In this document: one piece after another, positions 8,117 to 18,676 of the stretch | How the letters are laid out: every line of letters begins with the position of its first letter | How positions within the stretch are numbered: position 1 is the stretch's first letter | Assembly: GCA_037176905.1 (NCBI GenBank) | Contig: JBBBWG010032463.1 | Span: forward strand, 17,931 to 42,062 | DNA length: 24,132 nucleotides | From: Azolla pinnata | Taxonomy: Eukaryota; Streptophyta; Polypodiopsida; Salviniales; Salviniaceae | Direction: 5' to 3' | Notes under the pieces: generated by a model | What the model was told of the DNA's origin: nothing | The model's database searches: none | What the model saw: only the letters and a program-made list of their open reading frames with translations | Position numbers and translations under genes: made by a program

Positions 8117-11100
8117 TCAGACGATAAATGCACCAGAGTTTGAATTGGATTCCTCTCCCCAATTCATCCCTAACCTGTACTTACAAATAGGGCAAGTTGC
8201 CTGTTGCCTCAACCATTGATCTATACAGTTGGCATGAAACTGGTAACATAAAAGAAAAGCAAAAAAAAATATTAAATACTTATTTAATACAACAAAATTG
8301 ATACGCATACATACATACACAGGGTCCATGTATAGCACAAGACGGGATTTAGGGTTTGCTAATCTATATATGATATTATAGCATATGAGTATTTGATGAA
8401 ATGCTTACTTGGTGAAGACAAGGCAAGCTTCTCACAATCTCCCCGTCCATAACTTGTTCAAGACACACGCTACATGTCAACTCTTCATCCCTTCCTTTTG
8501 TCGGAGAATCGGAAGTGATGATCGAATCCGATTTTTTCTGATGATACCAACAAAACAAAACCTTTTAGCTTCAAACATATGAGGAGCTGCGCCCTTCCAT
8601 TTTTTGATAGATAATGACACTGATTCATCCTTTGGACAAAGTGGAAAAATATGGTTCTAAAAAGGAGCACATAAATATATACACATAATTTCCTAGATTG
8701 ATGGCAAACACTCCCAGAAGTAATGCCACATGTTAAAATATCATTTTCTTTATTTTCCGCAGCAAATGATGTGGTACTTGCCAAATATAGATATGAGTGT
8801 TTTATTAATTTGTTATGACAATTTGTTCATCACTAAGTGTGGACCAAGGAACTGTTAATAAGGAGAGGATAGAGGAGTTGGAGAGACAAACCGGTCCCAG
8901 TTCACTTGATGTGGCCTTTTGTGAAGGAGATCCCTTTTCGCTGAGTTCAAAACCATTTCAGGAAGTTACGACCATTATATTCCAACATTCAGAGACATGT
9001 AAATTAATAAATGGTTTTATGACTCTCTTCCTCCTTTAGCCGACATTGACTATAAAATGTCAGTCTGTAAGTGTACTATAACTTGGGGTATCTTTCATAT
9101 GATGTTCAGTAATCATTAGTATGAAATGGATGAATTGATTGAATTGTAGTTTTATACAGTTTGCAATGATACTAGATTATTAAAATCTTTTTAATTGGTA
9201 AATGTAATCAATTCTTGAGAGTAGATATTGCCAAGCACAGAAATTTTGTAACTAATTTGGTAAGGAATATATATGTGGACAATATAATGCTCAACACAGG
9301 AATCATTGTCATGAAGTTCTTACCTGCTTGAGTGATTGCCACTCTTTGCTTGGTCAGAATGTGATTTATGCTTATGCAATGGGAGAGCATTAATTTCTGA
9401 ATCAGTTAGAGACGTTACACCAGGAGGATTGTCCCCGTCCAATGCTCTCAATGCATCATAATCTGTTTAAAATAAGCAAATAACAGACATACTTTGAATC
9501 AATTACAACAGTCTCTTATGATACTTAGAAAATCTAACAGTTTTCCAATAAAAAAGTGGGTAGATAAACCAGCAATAACTCCATAAGGCTCCTGAATTTT
9601 TCGTTATTTCCGTAAATGCCCCTAAGTTTCATTGCTTTCCTATATGCACTTGGTCGATCCCTTGAAACTCAACAGCTTTGAAACTCCATGACAGACAACA
9701 ATTATGTCAAATTCAACACAAGCATGGAAACACTCACCAAGGTCATCAAAGTCTCGATCAAGTAAGGCAAGCTGCAATCTAAGCCCCTGCAGGCGTCCTC
9801 TTGTTGCGAATGCTATTGATGGAGGCATACGCAATCGAAACTCAGTATGACCAACTATACCCCCAGCACCAGCACCTGCACCAGCAGCATGTGCCTGTGC
9901 TTGTGCCTGCAGTTGTTGGCATATAGCATACACCCGTAGACCAGTTGCCACAAGGAAAACACCCATCCCTAGCCAAAGCTATAGACGACCAACATAAAGG
10001 TATACCTTAGCTACTTTTGTCAATCACAAGGACTTTATAATTCACAAGTAGGAAAACAGAAGTTAAGTTTCAGAAATATGGATATACCAAAAAATTTGGT
10101 GACATTTGATGAGAGTTCAGAATCATAAACAGCAAAAGGACTGAAAACCAAATAAACAGTGTTACTTTAGCCTTTATGCAATGTTTGATGCGCCTTTGCA
10201 TCCTAGTTCCAAGAATAAACTAACAAAAACGCTATGAAGGTTTCAGACAATTACGAGTGTGTATCAGCTACATGGTTAACAACCTGATGCCTTTTGGACA
10301 AAATCGAAAATATCCATATAAATTCAAAAATGTGAGCACAATGTGTGTACCTGTGACAAGAAATGCCATTGAGTTTGTATTGACTGCCCTTCCGTTTCCA
10401 TTAAATCTCTGGTGAAGAAAAAAATATTAATCAAAATGCAGACTGTCCAAAAAATAATCAGCACTATATCATTTTAACAGGGAAACCAGAACAATTGTAA
10501 AACGTTTCATGAGTAAACCGAAAGATTGACTAAAGAGACATAAGATTGAAAAGCGGTTCTTATAAATCTCAATTAAAATGAGACAAACAAAGAAGAAATT
10601 ATGAAATTTGCGAGACTTCATCTGGGGCTAATTAAGGACAAATTCCCTACATCAATCCCATGCAATGTAGCCTTCCGTAACATTCCTATGGGCTGCATAT
10701 GCGAGAAAGAAGCATAAAACACAGATTAAGTGAATCCCCATATCTTTAACACATTCAACAAATTTAACAATACATAAACCATGGAACAGAACAGGACAGG
10801 AACTCCATCTAAAGTTGTGGGCATATCAACTAAACCAATGAAGAGTAATGATATTATCTGGATGCCCCTACGTTTGGAGAGTAACATAACCAAATACATC
10901 ATGGGGTAGCAATGCTCCCTATCAGTTGCTCTTACTCAGACAGTGTCGTAATGGTTTTCAAGATCAAATATGCAAAACGTAGCATTAAAGTTGATGGCAA
11001 AGATCATATGAAAGAACGAAAAAGGCGAAGAAATATACCACATTGCGACGTTCAGGGATGAGATCTGCGAAATGGCCACCCTCCAGATCACCGCGTGGTC

Positions 11101-11119
11101 CCCGAAACACAAAACTCAT
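8117..11119 (-). CDS. SDIR1: SDIR1-type RING-H2 E3 ubiquitin ligase, two-pass membrane protein (complete, 8 exons, one tentative)
   Basis: Known in Arabidopsis as a membrane E3 ligase promoting ABA and salt-stress signalling; the role here is inferred by orthology. Exons (minus): 11119-11039, 10408-10351, 10140-10088, 9978-9738, 9462-9324, tentative 8776-8710, 8537-8409, 8239-8117. The start MSFVFRGPRGDLEGG matches the family. Two hydrophobic segments flank NSHQMSPNF: about residues 40-57 and 63-83. Then come TEFRLRMPPSIAFATRGRLQ and LQLALLDRDFDDLDYDALRA, both near-identical to plant SDIR1. The RING-H2 is CSVC...CLHQFHANC...CPIC with all eight ligands (C235, C238, C253, H255, H258, C261, C272, C275 by this model). 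Exon 5 ends in phase 2 but the RING exon starts in phase 0, so a small exon is needed. 8776-8710 restores phase, giving 296 aa against about 273 in Arabidopsis, but its AAG acceptor and GTTTGC donor are weak. Confidence 0.92.
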
Positions 11120-11125
11120 GGAGCT

Positions 11126-12527
11126 CTAGAATTTAGACCAACAATATAGCAAAGTATACGATGAACTTCTCTGAAACGTAATACCTACATAAACCCATTG
11201 GATATCAGGATATATTTTCCCCTGCATATATTTATATTGTTGACGCTTTTCCAGCAGAATGGAAAATATTTAACCTACAAGAAGAGTGTGTAACAAGCCT
11301 GGTCACAAAGTGATAAGGGCTACGGTTAACTGGTGACTATTGTAAATTTTAAAAGAGACAACTTCTGAAGATAAGATGCGTTTTCCTTTGTACAAAAACT
11401 AGCAGAGAACCGAGAAGAATATCATTACACAGAAACCAGTTTCTAAAGCACTGATTTCAACACTTTATAATAATTATAAGTTCTGTACAGGACTCAAAGA
11501 CTTTCCAGCACTTCATAATGATGGTAGCAGGGTTGTGGTTATTGACGAGAGGACATGGAAGTTCTGGAACAAAACCCAGAAGATCTATTCATAAGATCAG
11601 CCACATAGCGATATATTTATGTAGCTTTCTGCTGAAAAAATGCTGTGAACCCCTGAGAACACACACGAGGTGTTTCATTGTCCCTGAAATCGTCGGTATC
11701 TGGGAAGCAATTGTTTCTCTCATAAATTGAGTGGAAACTTATGCATGCAAAAAATAATAATAAACATAAAGCAGTTTCTGATGGCTGGAATTCGAATTGC
11801 TATGTTTAACGCAATGAAGAAAACGCATATCTCTGCAGCATATTTAGGATGCCTCCATTATTCAATAAAAACATGACATTTGTAGCAGAAATGCAGCATC
11901 ATCATATGAGATGAACAGACTGTCTGATAGACAGATAAGATGTTTCAAAAGCTCAAATTGTCCTTAGACAAATGGAAAACATTTCTTAGCTCTGATGATG
12001 CATTTCTGACACGTGGGCTACTCAGTGGAAACACAAATTTCCAGATGGGAGAATAAGCTTTTTAACCCTCGTAAGCTGATGAACAACCTCTTCCTTCAGT
12101 CAATATGGTTATATGCATGCACCAGCCACTAAATCTGTGAATTTCACAGTGGTGCTATGGTTACCGAACAGCCTTCTGTCTGCTAGAATGTCGAAGCTTT
12201 TATGATACAAAAGTTGTCCAGAAGCTGGAATTTCACAACGAATAAGGAAGGGGAAAGATCAGAATACAAGAACGGAGCTTTTCCAGCATACTAATTTGAT
12301 CCTTCTACCCTGACGAAGCTCTCTGGAATTTCTGTTGCTGGAAATGCAAGCCTGGCAGTGGAGCGGATTGAAAATGTACCAAATCGGAGCTTGGGAAAGG
12401 GTTAGAGAGGATGCAATCAACAGGAAAAGGGAACGGGAAACAGGGGAGAGACAAACAAACAGACAGGATTAGGGTTTATCGAAGCAAAAAAAAAAAAAAA
12501 GGGAGGAAAAGGAAATAAGAGAAGCAC
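11126..12527 (-). other. Probable 5'-leader intron of SDIR1
   Basis: On the minus strand CGCACAG/GTGCTT at 12528/12527 is a plausible donor and TTCTAG at 11126 a plausible acceptor, six bases before the ATG. No coding exon was recognised in between. It contains a 14-base poly-T near the donor (plus poly-A 12487-12500), a telo-box (AAACCCTA, near 12470) and a CACGTG G-box at 12010-12015. Splice sites are inferred without transcript data. Confidence 0.4.
12010..12015. promoter_or_regulatory. G-box / ABRE core (CACGTG)
   Basis: ACACGTGG surrounds the palindrome, matching the ABA-response element core bound by bZIP factors. It sits in the proposed SDIR1 leader intron. A single 6-mer is weak evidence. 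Confidence 0.25.
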
Positions 12528-12675
12528 CTGTGCGGGAGTTATTCCGGGTTGAGGAGGTGGAAGGTATGGAGACGAAGAGACGGAGAACCGAATCAGTTCT
12601 TGTGTATCCTGAGCAAGACCTGCAGAACAGAGCTCGCAGAAGAAGAAGAAGAAGAAGAAGAAGACGACGAAGAAG
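12528..12675 (-). other. Probable untranslated leader exon of SDIR1
   Basis: The minus strand here is pyrimidine-rich, has no ATG, begins about 30 bp below a TATATA element and ends at a CAG/GT donor. The 5' half is a TTC repeat. An alternative donor, CTGCAG/GTCTTG, lies near 12618. Confidence 0.4.
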
Positions 12676-12684
12676 AAGACGAAA
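12634..12684. repeat. GAA/GAC trinucleotide repeat
   Basis: AGAAGAAG runs with GACGAC interruptions. In shadow frames it gives poly-Arg or poly-Glu, for which there is no sign of a protein. Confidence 0.9.
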
Positions 12685-12702
12685 ACAGAGGAGAAGTCCT
12701 TG

Positions 12703-12708
12703 TATATA
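12703..12708 (-). promoter_or_regulatory. TATA box for SDIR1 (candidate)
   Basis: The minus strand reads AGTATATACAAGG, followed about 30 bp later by the C/T-rich leader. The spacing is typical of plant TATA promoters. Confidence 0.4.
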
Positions 12709-13921
12709 CTATTCACAAAAGATACCCTCCTTCAGACTTTTGGTTATTTCTTCAAATGCCCCTCCAAATGAAGTAGAAGAATCAAGAAGAATCAAGAAGA
12801 AGAAGAAGAAGAAGCAGATTGAAGGTGAAATCTTGTGTGAAAGAAAACCTCAACACCAAGGACATGATCTTGCAAGAACATCCTGTGAAAATCGAAGGCT
12901 CCCGATGCTCGCGTACAGGAAGAGAGAGAGGTCTTCTTTCCGCGTAAACGATGCTCCGATCCAGAAGCCGCATCCCCGTAACGTCCGAGGGGAAAGGAAT
13001 CGACAGTTCTGCTGTTCTTCTCGTCGATGACAGGGGTGTCCGGAGAAGTTATACCAAAGTGTTGGCGACGGCTTTCGGCGCTCCGAATTAAGGGATTATA
13101 TCGGGCAGCTTTCGATGTTCTTACTTATCAAGGGGCATCTGAGTAATGAAGAAAAACCCACATTTGCGCTTCCGATGCTCCGATTGATTCAAGATGCCGC
13201 GTATCGTGGAGCCGAGGGCGGAGAAAAGCATCCATAACTCTTGGTGTCCCGATCGAGGGCAGCTGTTGCCGGTGTTCTGGATCGAGGCTTGGTTTTTCTT
13301 TCCGCCTTTCCGGCACCGACCGAAAGGAACAGTGCTTAAAACATGAACCGGAGCGCGTAACTAACCGTCACGCGGAATGCGTAACGAACGATGACAGGAA
13401 ATGTCAAATCGCTCCGCCGTATTAATCGGGAGGTTACTGGTCCTACGAGTTTCGGCATCAGTAGAACATGCCAAGATGAAAGGTGTACCAACGATGAGGA
13501 GAGTGAAGTCATTTCATCGTCACAAATCTTGTCTGGCAATGTTTAGGGTTCAGGATGTAAGGTCCACATATAAATGGCCACATTCCATCGAATGAATACC
13601 TTTGTGCACCTACTCTTCCAGATCATCTACAATATCATTCCACTTCACAGTCCTCGAACTTCTTTTGATTCCATCTCAACAACAAAGATCCGAGAGGATT
13701 TAATGGACAGAACTGCACAGGGCATGGTGATCGATCGTGTTGGGCCATTTCAGTCATGGAACTCGGATCAAACAAAGACTCCGCGCAGAGGATCCATTTT
13801 TTTTTTTTCCAAAATGAAGCTACTTTCCCATTAGTTAGGAAGGATTAGTACATAGAGAGTCTACAAGGAGACTGATACACACATCGGGGAGACTTAGGGA
13901 GGATCCAAGATTTATTTTTTG

Positions 13922-13952
<31 letters not shown>

Positions 13953-13953
13953 T
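13922..13953. repeat. TA dinucleotide repeat
   Basis: About 12 TA units, then ACATATATA. Confidence 0.9.
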
Positions 13954-14750
13954 AATCAAGCTGTTTGATCCTCCAAAGCGCTCTGATCTACTGAATTATG
14001 AGCCGGATTTCCTTGGCAATCTTCTTGCCTTCTTCAAGCTCTTCGCTCCCTTGCAAAGTAGCTTCCTGCTCTGCTTCCTCCTGATCCAAATTCAACAATA
14101 CGAGATTTCCATTACGTCGATCCATGCATTCATCTTGGGTGCATTCACGATGAATTAATCACCTGTGAAATGAAATTTCAGCTGCTGATCCTGCAGAATT
14201 TTAAAGGTTTCCGGTTACAGTTTCCAATTCCAGGTTTCAGCTTCTATTGGTATCTACAGGGCATAAGTCCATCCTCAGAAATCCACATGGAAGAATTACA
14301 TTGAACAAATATTTGGGTGATTTAGGGTATCATCCATGATCAGGGTTTGATGTTTTTTGTCCATGTCTATTTCACCTTGGACATGTAACCCTAATCGGAT
14401 AGAGAGTTCATGGCTCAGCACATAGCAGGGCAGCTTCAAGTAATTTGATCCGTCTCTAGTAACTCCTCTCTCTACGACATGGTTCATCGTCAAGTCTAGA
14501 CTCGATCGATCAGACCCATGTATGGATGCGGCTCATGAGAAACCTAAACACTGGGTTATGGTCCAAAACTCCTGAACACAAAGATCGGTTCAGATACGAA
14601 GCCGCGGCCATGGCTGCTGCAAGATCTAAGCTCGACGATGAATGTCAAGAGAGTACACAGATTGTGTGCATGTAATCACACGCAGTGGAGCTATACAATC
14701 ATGAGAAGATCCAGCCATGGACGAGGTTTTTGCAAAATGGAAAAGATCGG

Positions 14751-14780
14751 AACCCTAAACCCTAAACCCTAAACCCTAAA
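14751..14780. repeat. Short interstitial telomere tract (CCCTAAA x4)
   Basis: Four perfect plant-type telomere units in isolation, same orientation as the tract at 815. Confidence 0.95.
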
Positions 14781-14935
14781 GCGCGGAGATTCAAGAAGAG
14801 AGATCACCAATAAACAGTAGTAACAGTCGATGATTATGGATTCACGGTATGCTCTGCAGATTGCCCATCGTATACCCGATCTCTGCGGATCATTTCTTTT
14901 GGAGAAGATTAGGTTGAAATCGGTGTCCACAGACA

Positions 14936-15167
14936 TGCAGCATGCACATGCACATGGATGGGCACGCACACATACATGCATGCATTCATACTTACACGAC
15001 ATACACGCATCACACACATACACACAATCCCCAGATGCATGCTTGCCAAACAAGCATACATACATGCATGCATACATACACACACAAGCATATTTGCATG
15101 CATACATAGACACACATGCATGCATACATGCACACACATGCACACACATGCATGCATGCACACATAC
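14936..15167. repeat. CATGCATA/CACACA microsatellite
   Basis: The C/A-rich strand is plus throughout, with embedded GCATGCATGC words. Same sequence family as the blocks at 6.3-7.1 and 22.9-24.0 kb. Cys/Met/His open frames on both strands are artefacts. Confidence 0.9.
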
Positions 15168-15428
15168 TCCTGGATTCCTCTTTCCCCATCCCGCGAAAAC
15201 AGAGGGAGTTCGTGATCGACTATAACATCCCGCCACTTAAGCTGTGGCACTGTAGTGTTTGTAGACTTCGGGCATTTGTCTCTGTATACTAATGATACGG
15301 AGTTCTTTAAAGAAAAAATATACATGGTAGATGTGAAGCAAGCATAGTATGCATCTGCATATGTGTTTATATGAGCCGAAGGCCACCCGAGGCACCATGT
15401 TTGTCAAGGAAGGAAATTGTGAAAAGGC
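15168..15428. other. Unique spacer, no gene recognised
   Basis: No coding potential recognised between the microsatellite and the TTGAC-rich region. Confidence 0.5.
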
Positions 15429-16706
15429 TTGACTTCTTCCGAGGCAAACTTCTCGACTCGCCTTCCTGTGAAAGGCTTCACAAAAGAAGAAAGCACTGAA
15501 GAAAGAGCGTAGTCAATACGAGGCCGATGAGCTTGACTTCCTTAACAATATTTTTTCTTCTCTGGCATCAAGGCTACCCATTCTTTCCATGGAGTAAAGA
15601 AGAAAAGAAAGCATGTGCTCAAGCTTGACTTTTTTTTTTATAATTTTTTGTGTGTCCTCCTTGACCTTCCGAAAGCACCAGTATCCATGGGTAGAGATAC
15701 GAAAAGATTTTTCTTTTTTTTTGTTTAAGAGAAGATGTTTTCATTTGTTATGAAAAAGATAAATGCTCGAGGGCTACAAACACCACAATGTCACAACCTC
15801 AATAACGGGACATTATAGTTGATTACAAACTCCCTCATTCTACATGAGAGCTGGGGAAGAGGAATCTAAGAGTTGTGAAATTTCGTTAACTTTGCAACCC
15901 ATCAAGTGTACGAAAGGGTTGTCTTGCCTAAATCTTGTGAGAAACGAAAGCCGCCGAGTTTGAGCAGCAACCGTGTCTCTTTGGATGTTGTTAAACCATC
16001 TTCATAGCTTAACTGACTCTATCGGTGGAGTCTCAAAGCACGCAGTGATTCCGAGGCTAATCAGATGAAGAGTCTCGACCTTTTTCTTTCCCCCCCCCCC
16101 CCGCTTCCTACAATGGCTCGATGTTGATGCTCCCTGTGTTTCACAAAAAGGAAAGAAATGAAACACGATTCCAAACCTGACGATGCGCTCGACTTGTTTC
16201 TAGCCACCTCTCAACCTTTTATTCTTCCCCCGCTCCCCCCCCCTCGCCCGTGCTTCTTACAAAAGAAGAGATTAGTTACAAATCTAGAAGCTGATGACAG
16301 GCTTGACTTTTTTTTTTACCAGCACGCAAACCTGTGTTTGCACTCTTTCTCTTCTCCTATTTCTACAATGGCTTTGACCCCTCGTTCCATGCTCCGTTTC
16401 TACAACCGCTCGTCGCTGTGACGAGCTTTCCCCCCTTGTTTCTGCAAGCGGATCCGACGCAACCTCAGCCCGCTTACATCTCAGTTTTTTGAAGCTCCGA
16501 ATGAAGAATCCAAGTACGAATCGGATTCCGAGGCGTGAAAAACGCGGTCGACTCTTCTTCCTTCCCATCAGATCTTGACCTTATTTTTTCAGGGCACCAC
16601 TTTGACTTTCCAGACATTTGATTCTATTTTGGGTCTGAATCTATGATCTGATCTGCACAAAGCGTTGACTTTTTCTCTTCCGGGACTCGGTCTTGGGAGC
16701 TTGACT
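15429..16706 (+). promoter_or_regulatory. Cluster of same-strand W-box cores (TTGACC/T) within diverged repeats
   Basis: TTGACT or TTGACC occurs at 15429, 15533, 15625, 15661, 16303, 16374, 16575, 16602, 16665 and 16701, all on the plus strand. One reverse copy (AGTCAA) is at 15511. Many sit in the wider context GCTTGACTTTTT, and near-matches (CTCGACTT, GTCGACTC) fall between them, so this may be an old tandem array. It ends immediately before the CT-rich probable promoter of the PP2C gene. W-boxes are the binding sites of WRKY factors; binding is not shown. Confidence 0.5.
16090..16102. repeat. Poly-C run (13 bases)
   Basis: Homopolymer. Its exact length may be unreliable in sequencing. A second shorter C-rich run lies near 16236. 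Confidence 0.9.
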
Positions 16707-16743
16707 TTTTCCCGCATCGCGTTGAAATCTCGACGCTGAACTT

Positions 16744-16747
<4 letters not shown>

Positions 16748-16775
<28 letters not shown>
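16748..16775 (+). repeat. CT dinucleotide repeat, probable pyrimidine patch of a plant core promoter or leader
   Basis: Fourteen CT units followed by C/T-rich sequence to about 16995. Such tracts are typical of plant promoters and 5' UTRs. The direction agrees with the downstream plus-strand PP2C. Confidence 0.6.
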
Positions 16776-17016
16776 GCGGATTCTGCCCGTCGCGCTCCCT
16801 CTCGCTCTCCCAGAGATCCGTCTCCGTTTTCGGCATCGCTCCCGCCGTCATTCTCCCTCTCGCTCCCCTCAGAGATCCGTTTCTCTTCTCTGCACCGGTC
16901 GCTCGCATCCTCCGGAGGATCCCCAGGTTGCGCCGCTGGAAGGCCCCAGGTTTTTATTTCTCTTCTGAGGATCCAATTCTGTCTTCTTGTTTCGATTTTT
17001 GGTGATCTCCGAGGAG

Positions 17017-17190
17017 ATGAGCACGGAAACATACGGGGGATTCCATGCGATGGTCGGAAGAGAATGTAATGGCGAGGCTCCGTGCCTGATTCCTACGGAT
17101 TTTGGGCGAGATTATGGTGGGGATCAATGTCTCATTCCTCAAGAGTCGGAAGATAGTGGCAGAGCTATGCGTCCGGCTTTCATGGACTAG
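17017..17190 (+). CDS. Small open frame in the probable PP2C leader (possible uORF)
   Basis: 57 codons from ATG, starting MSTETYGGFHAMVG, with CLIPTDFGRDYGGDQCLIP containing a doubled CLIP. It matches no family I know. If the PP2C transcript starts near the CT tract, this could be an upstream ORF. Otherwise it is chance. Confidence 0.15.
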   Translation: MSTETYGGFHAMVGRECNGEAPCLIPTDFGRDYGGDQCLIPQESEDSGRAMRPAFMD

Positions 17191-18676
17191 CCCAGCGATA
17201 ATGAGGTAGATGAAGAATGTCTGGACCGTATGAGCTCCAACGGATAATGATGGATATCATAGAAGAATGATCCTACATTATCTGCATCGATTTCTCTGGC
17301 CATGATGCTTGTAATCTGCAGAACGAAAGTAGGTGCCTCGATCAGATTTACGAACAGGAACAAGTTCACAGAGAACCATAGACGTGGGAATTTTCTGAAT
17401 ACTTGATTATAAAAGAGATCTGTTTAGACCGTTTAAATAAAACAATAGTGCATTTTTTCTGAATAGTATGAAAAGCAAGGCCTCACGAATGGATAGATTC
17501 TATGGAGAACAAAGTTTAAAGACAAATTTGACAGCAGTATTTCAAAAATTGGTCACTTTCGGTGCATGTAGGTAAAGTGCTCAGAATATTTTTTTCAACG
17601 TTGTTTGTACAAAAATATTGACAGATTATGGTGGATTTTCTCGATCCAAACAGCGCAAGGATTCTGTTTCAAATGACTGATTAGGATTTTGTTGATATAA
17701 AATCTTCATACATTGTTCTTGATTCCACAGCAAAGTATAAGGAAGTCTGCCGGATTTCCTTGGTGCAAAACCTTCGGAAATGTTTGGGTTCTGCACAAAA
17801 AATCTCGATAAACTAAACAAGAGCGATAAATTTGTGGATATAGACCCTCAAGATATGTTCGATTCTGCATAAAAGCATTAGTGTATTGGATATCGTCGAT
17901 ACAACGCCTTAAGAAAAGTTCGGATTGTGCACAAAAACTGTTGACCTAATAGTGGTGAAGACTCTCTTAAAGGATATAAAAATTCAGCATGTGAGAAAAT
18001 TCAGCATATGAAACTTCTAGGGAGTGCAAGTATACAAGCTTTCACTAACTGTAGTACTAATCTGCTGAAAAGAAGCTTAGATTGGTACAATAAAAGAAAA
18101 TCTGTTAATTAATTGGGAAAACTGAACCTTAGGGGAATCATTTGATTTTTGTGCTCTGTTCTTTTAAGACAGCCTGATGGATACTTGGAGAATATGAGGA
18201 TTTTGTTAATAAAAGGCTTCCGAATCTTGTGATTGTGCACAGGAAGTTTTAGAGAGTACGAGGAAACAGTCAAGACTGAGAAGACTTTGGTGATAGTAAG
18301 AGCCTCTTGTGGACAAAGGATTACGAAAGAATGTACAAGATCTAGCAAAGGCCAAGGAATAGGTCAGTTTCTATGACATCAAGCCTTCAGAAGTTGTCTG
18401 ATTCTGCACAGAACAGCCTGTATAAAAGCAATGGTGGACCAGAAAAAATAATTTTGTCAATCTGTATGACAAACACACCATTGGCAAGACATTCTGGTTT
18501 CTGCACAAAAACGGTTAAGAGAGCATGGTGAACATCTAGAAAGGCTGAGGATCTTTTGTGTTGAGCTTTGCAGGAAACAACCAGAGAGCTTTGATCCATT
18601 CATATCATACTAGCAACCTCCAGGCAAGGGCAAGTTTTTCTACATAAAAGACGCAGCATCTTGCTGCTACATAACA
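17191..18676 (+). other. Probable leader intron or promoter of PP2C, containing diverged tandem repeats
   Basis: No coding exon recognised. From about 17590 to 18530 a word like GATTCTGCACAAAAACNGTT recurs (see the repeat entry). A plausible acceptor, GAGCTTTGCAG, ends at 18573, about 100 bp before the PP2C ATG. The matching donor could not be fixed. Confidence 0.45.
17590..18530 (+). repeat. Highly diverged tandem repeat, TTCTGCACAAAAA module
   Basis: Related copies: 17604 (TTTGTACAAAAATATTGA), 17788 (GTTCTGCACAAAA), 17861 (GATTCTGCATAAAA), 17923 (GATTGTGCACAAAAACTG), 18231 (GATTGTGCACAGGAAG), 18400 (GATTCTGCACAGAACAG) and 18487 (GACATTCTGGTTTCTGCACA). Several are followed 15-25 bases later by TGGTG and preceded by CTTC.GAA. 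Spacing is about 60-110 bp with gaps. Confidence 0.5.

Larger units (their letters stand above)
12716..14930. other. Gene-poor stretch of about 2.2 kb
   Basis: No protein or RNA gene recognised. It contains a second AGAAGAAG run (12775-12815), a GATGCTCCGAT word repeated at 12949 and 13167, a TATAAAT near 13569 without a convincing exon after it, a TA dinucleotide run, and a short telomere tract. The open frame at 13574-13834 has no recognisable motif and ends in low-complexity sequence. Confidence 0.55.

Noticed and set aside
8815-9039. Plus-strand 74-codon open frame beginning MTICSSLSVDQGTVNKERIE
   Set aside because: The composition looks somewhat protein-like, but it lies antisense within SDIR1 intron 5, matches nothing I know and has no promoter or splice context.
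12530-13030. Plus-strand Arg/Lys-rich open frame of 166 codons
   Set aside because: Driven by GAA/AGA repeats, and opposite to the probable SDIR1 leader; no recognisable domain.
13574-13834. Plus-strand ORF just after a TATAAAT element
   Set aside because: No family resemblance, no intron signals, ends in poly-T derived Phe residues; chance arrangement is likely.
14769-15325. Overlapping Cys/Met and His/Thr open frames on both strands
   Set aside because: Microsatellite shadow frames without any conserved motif.
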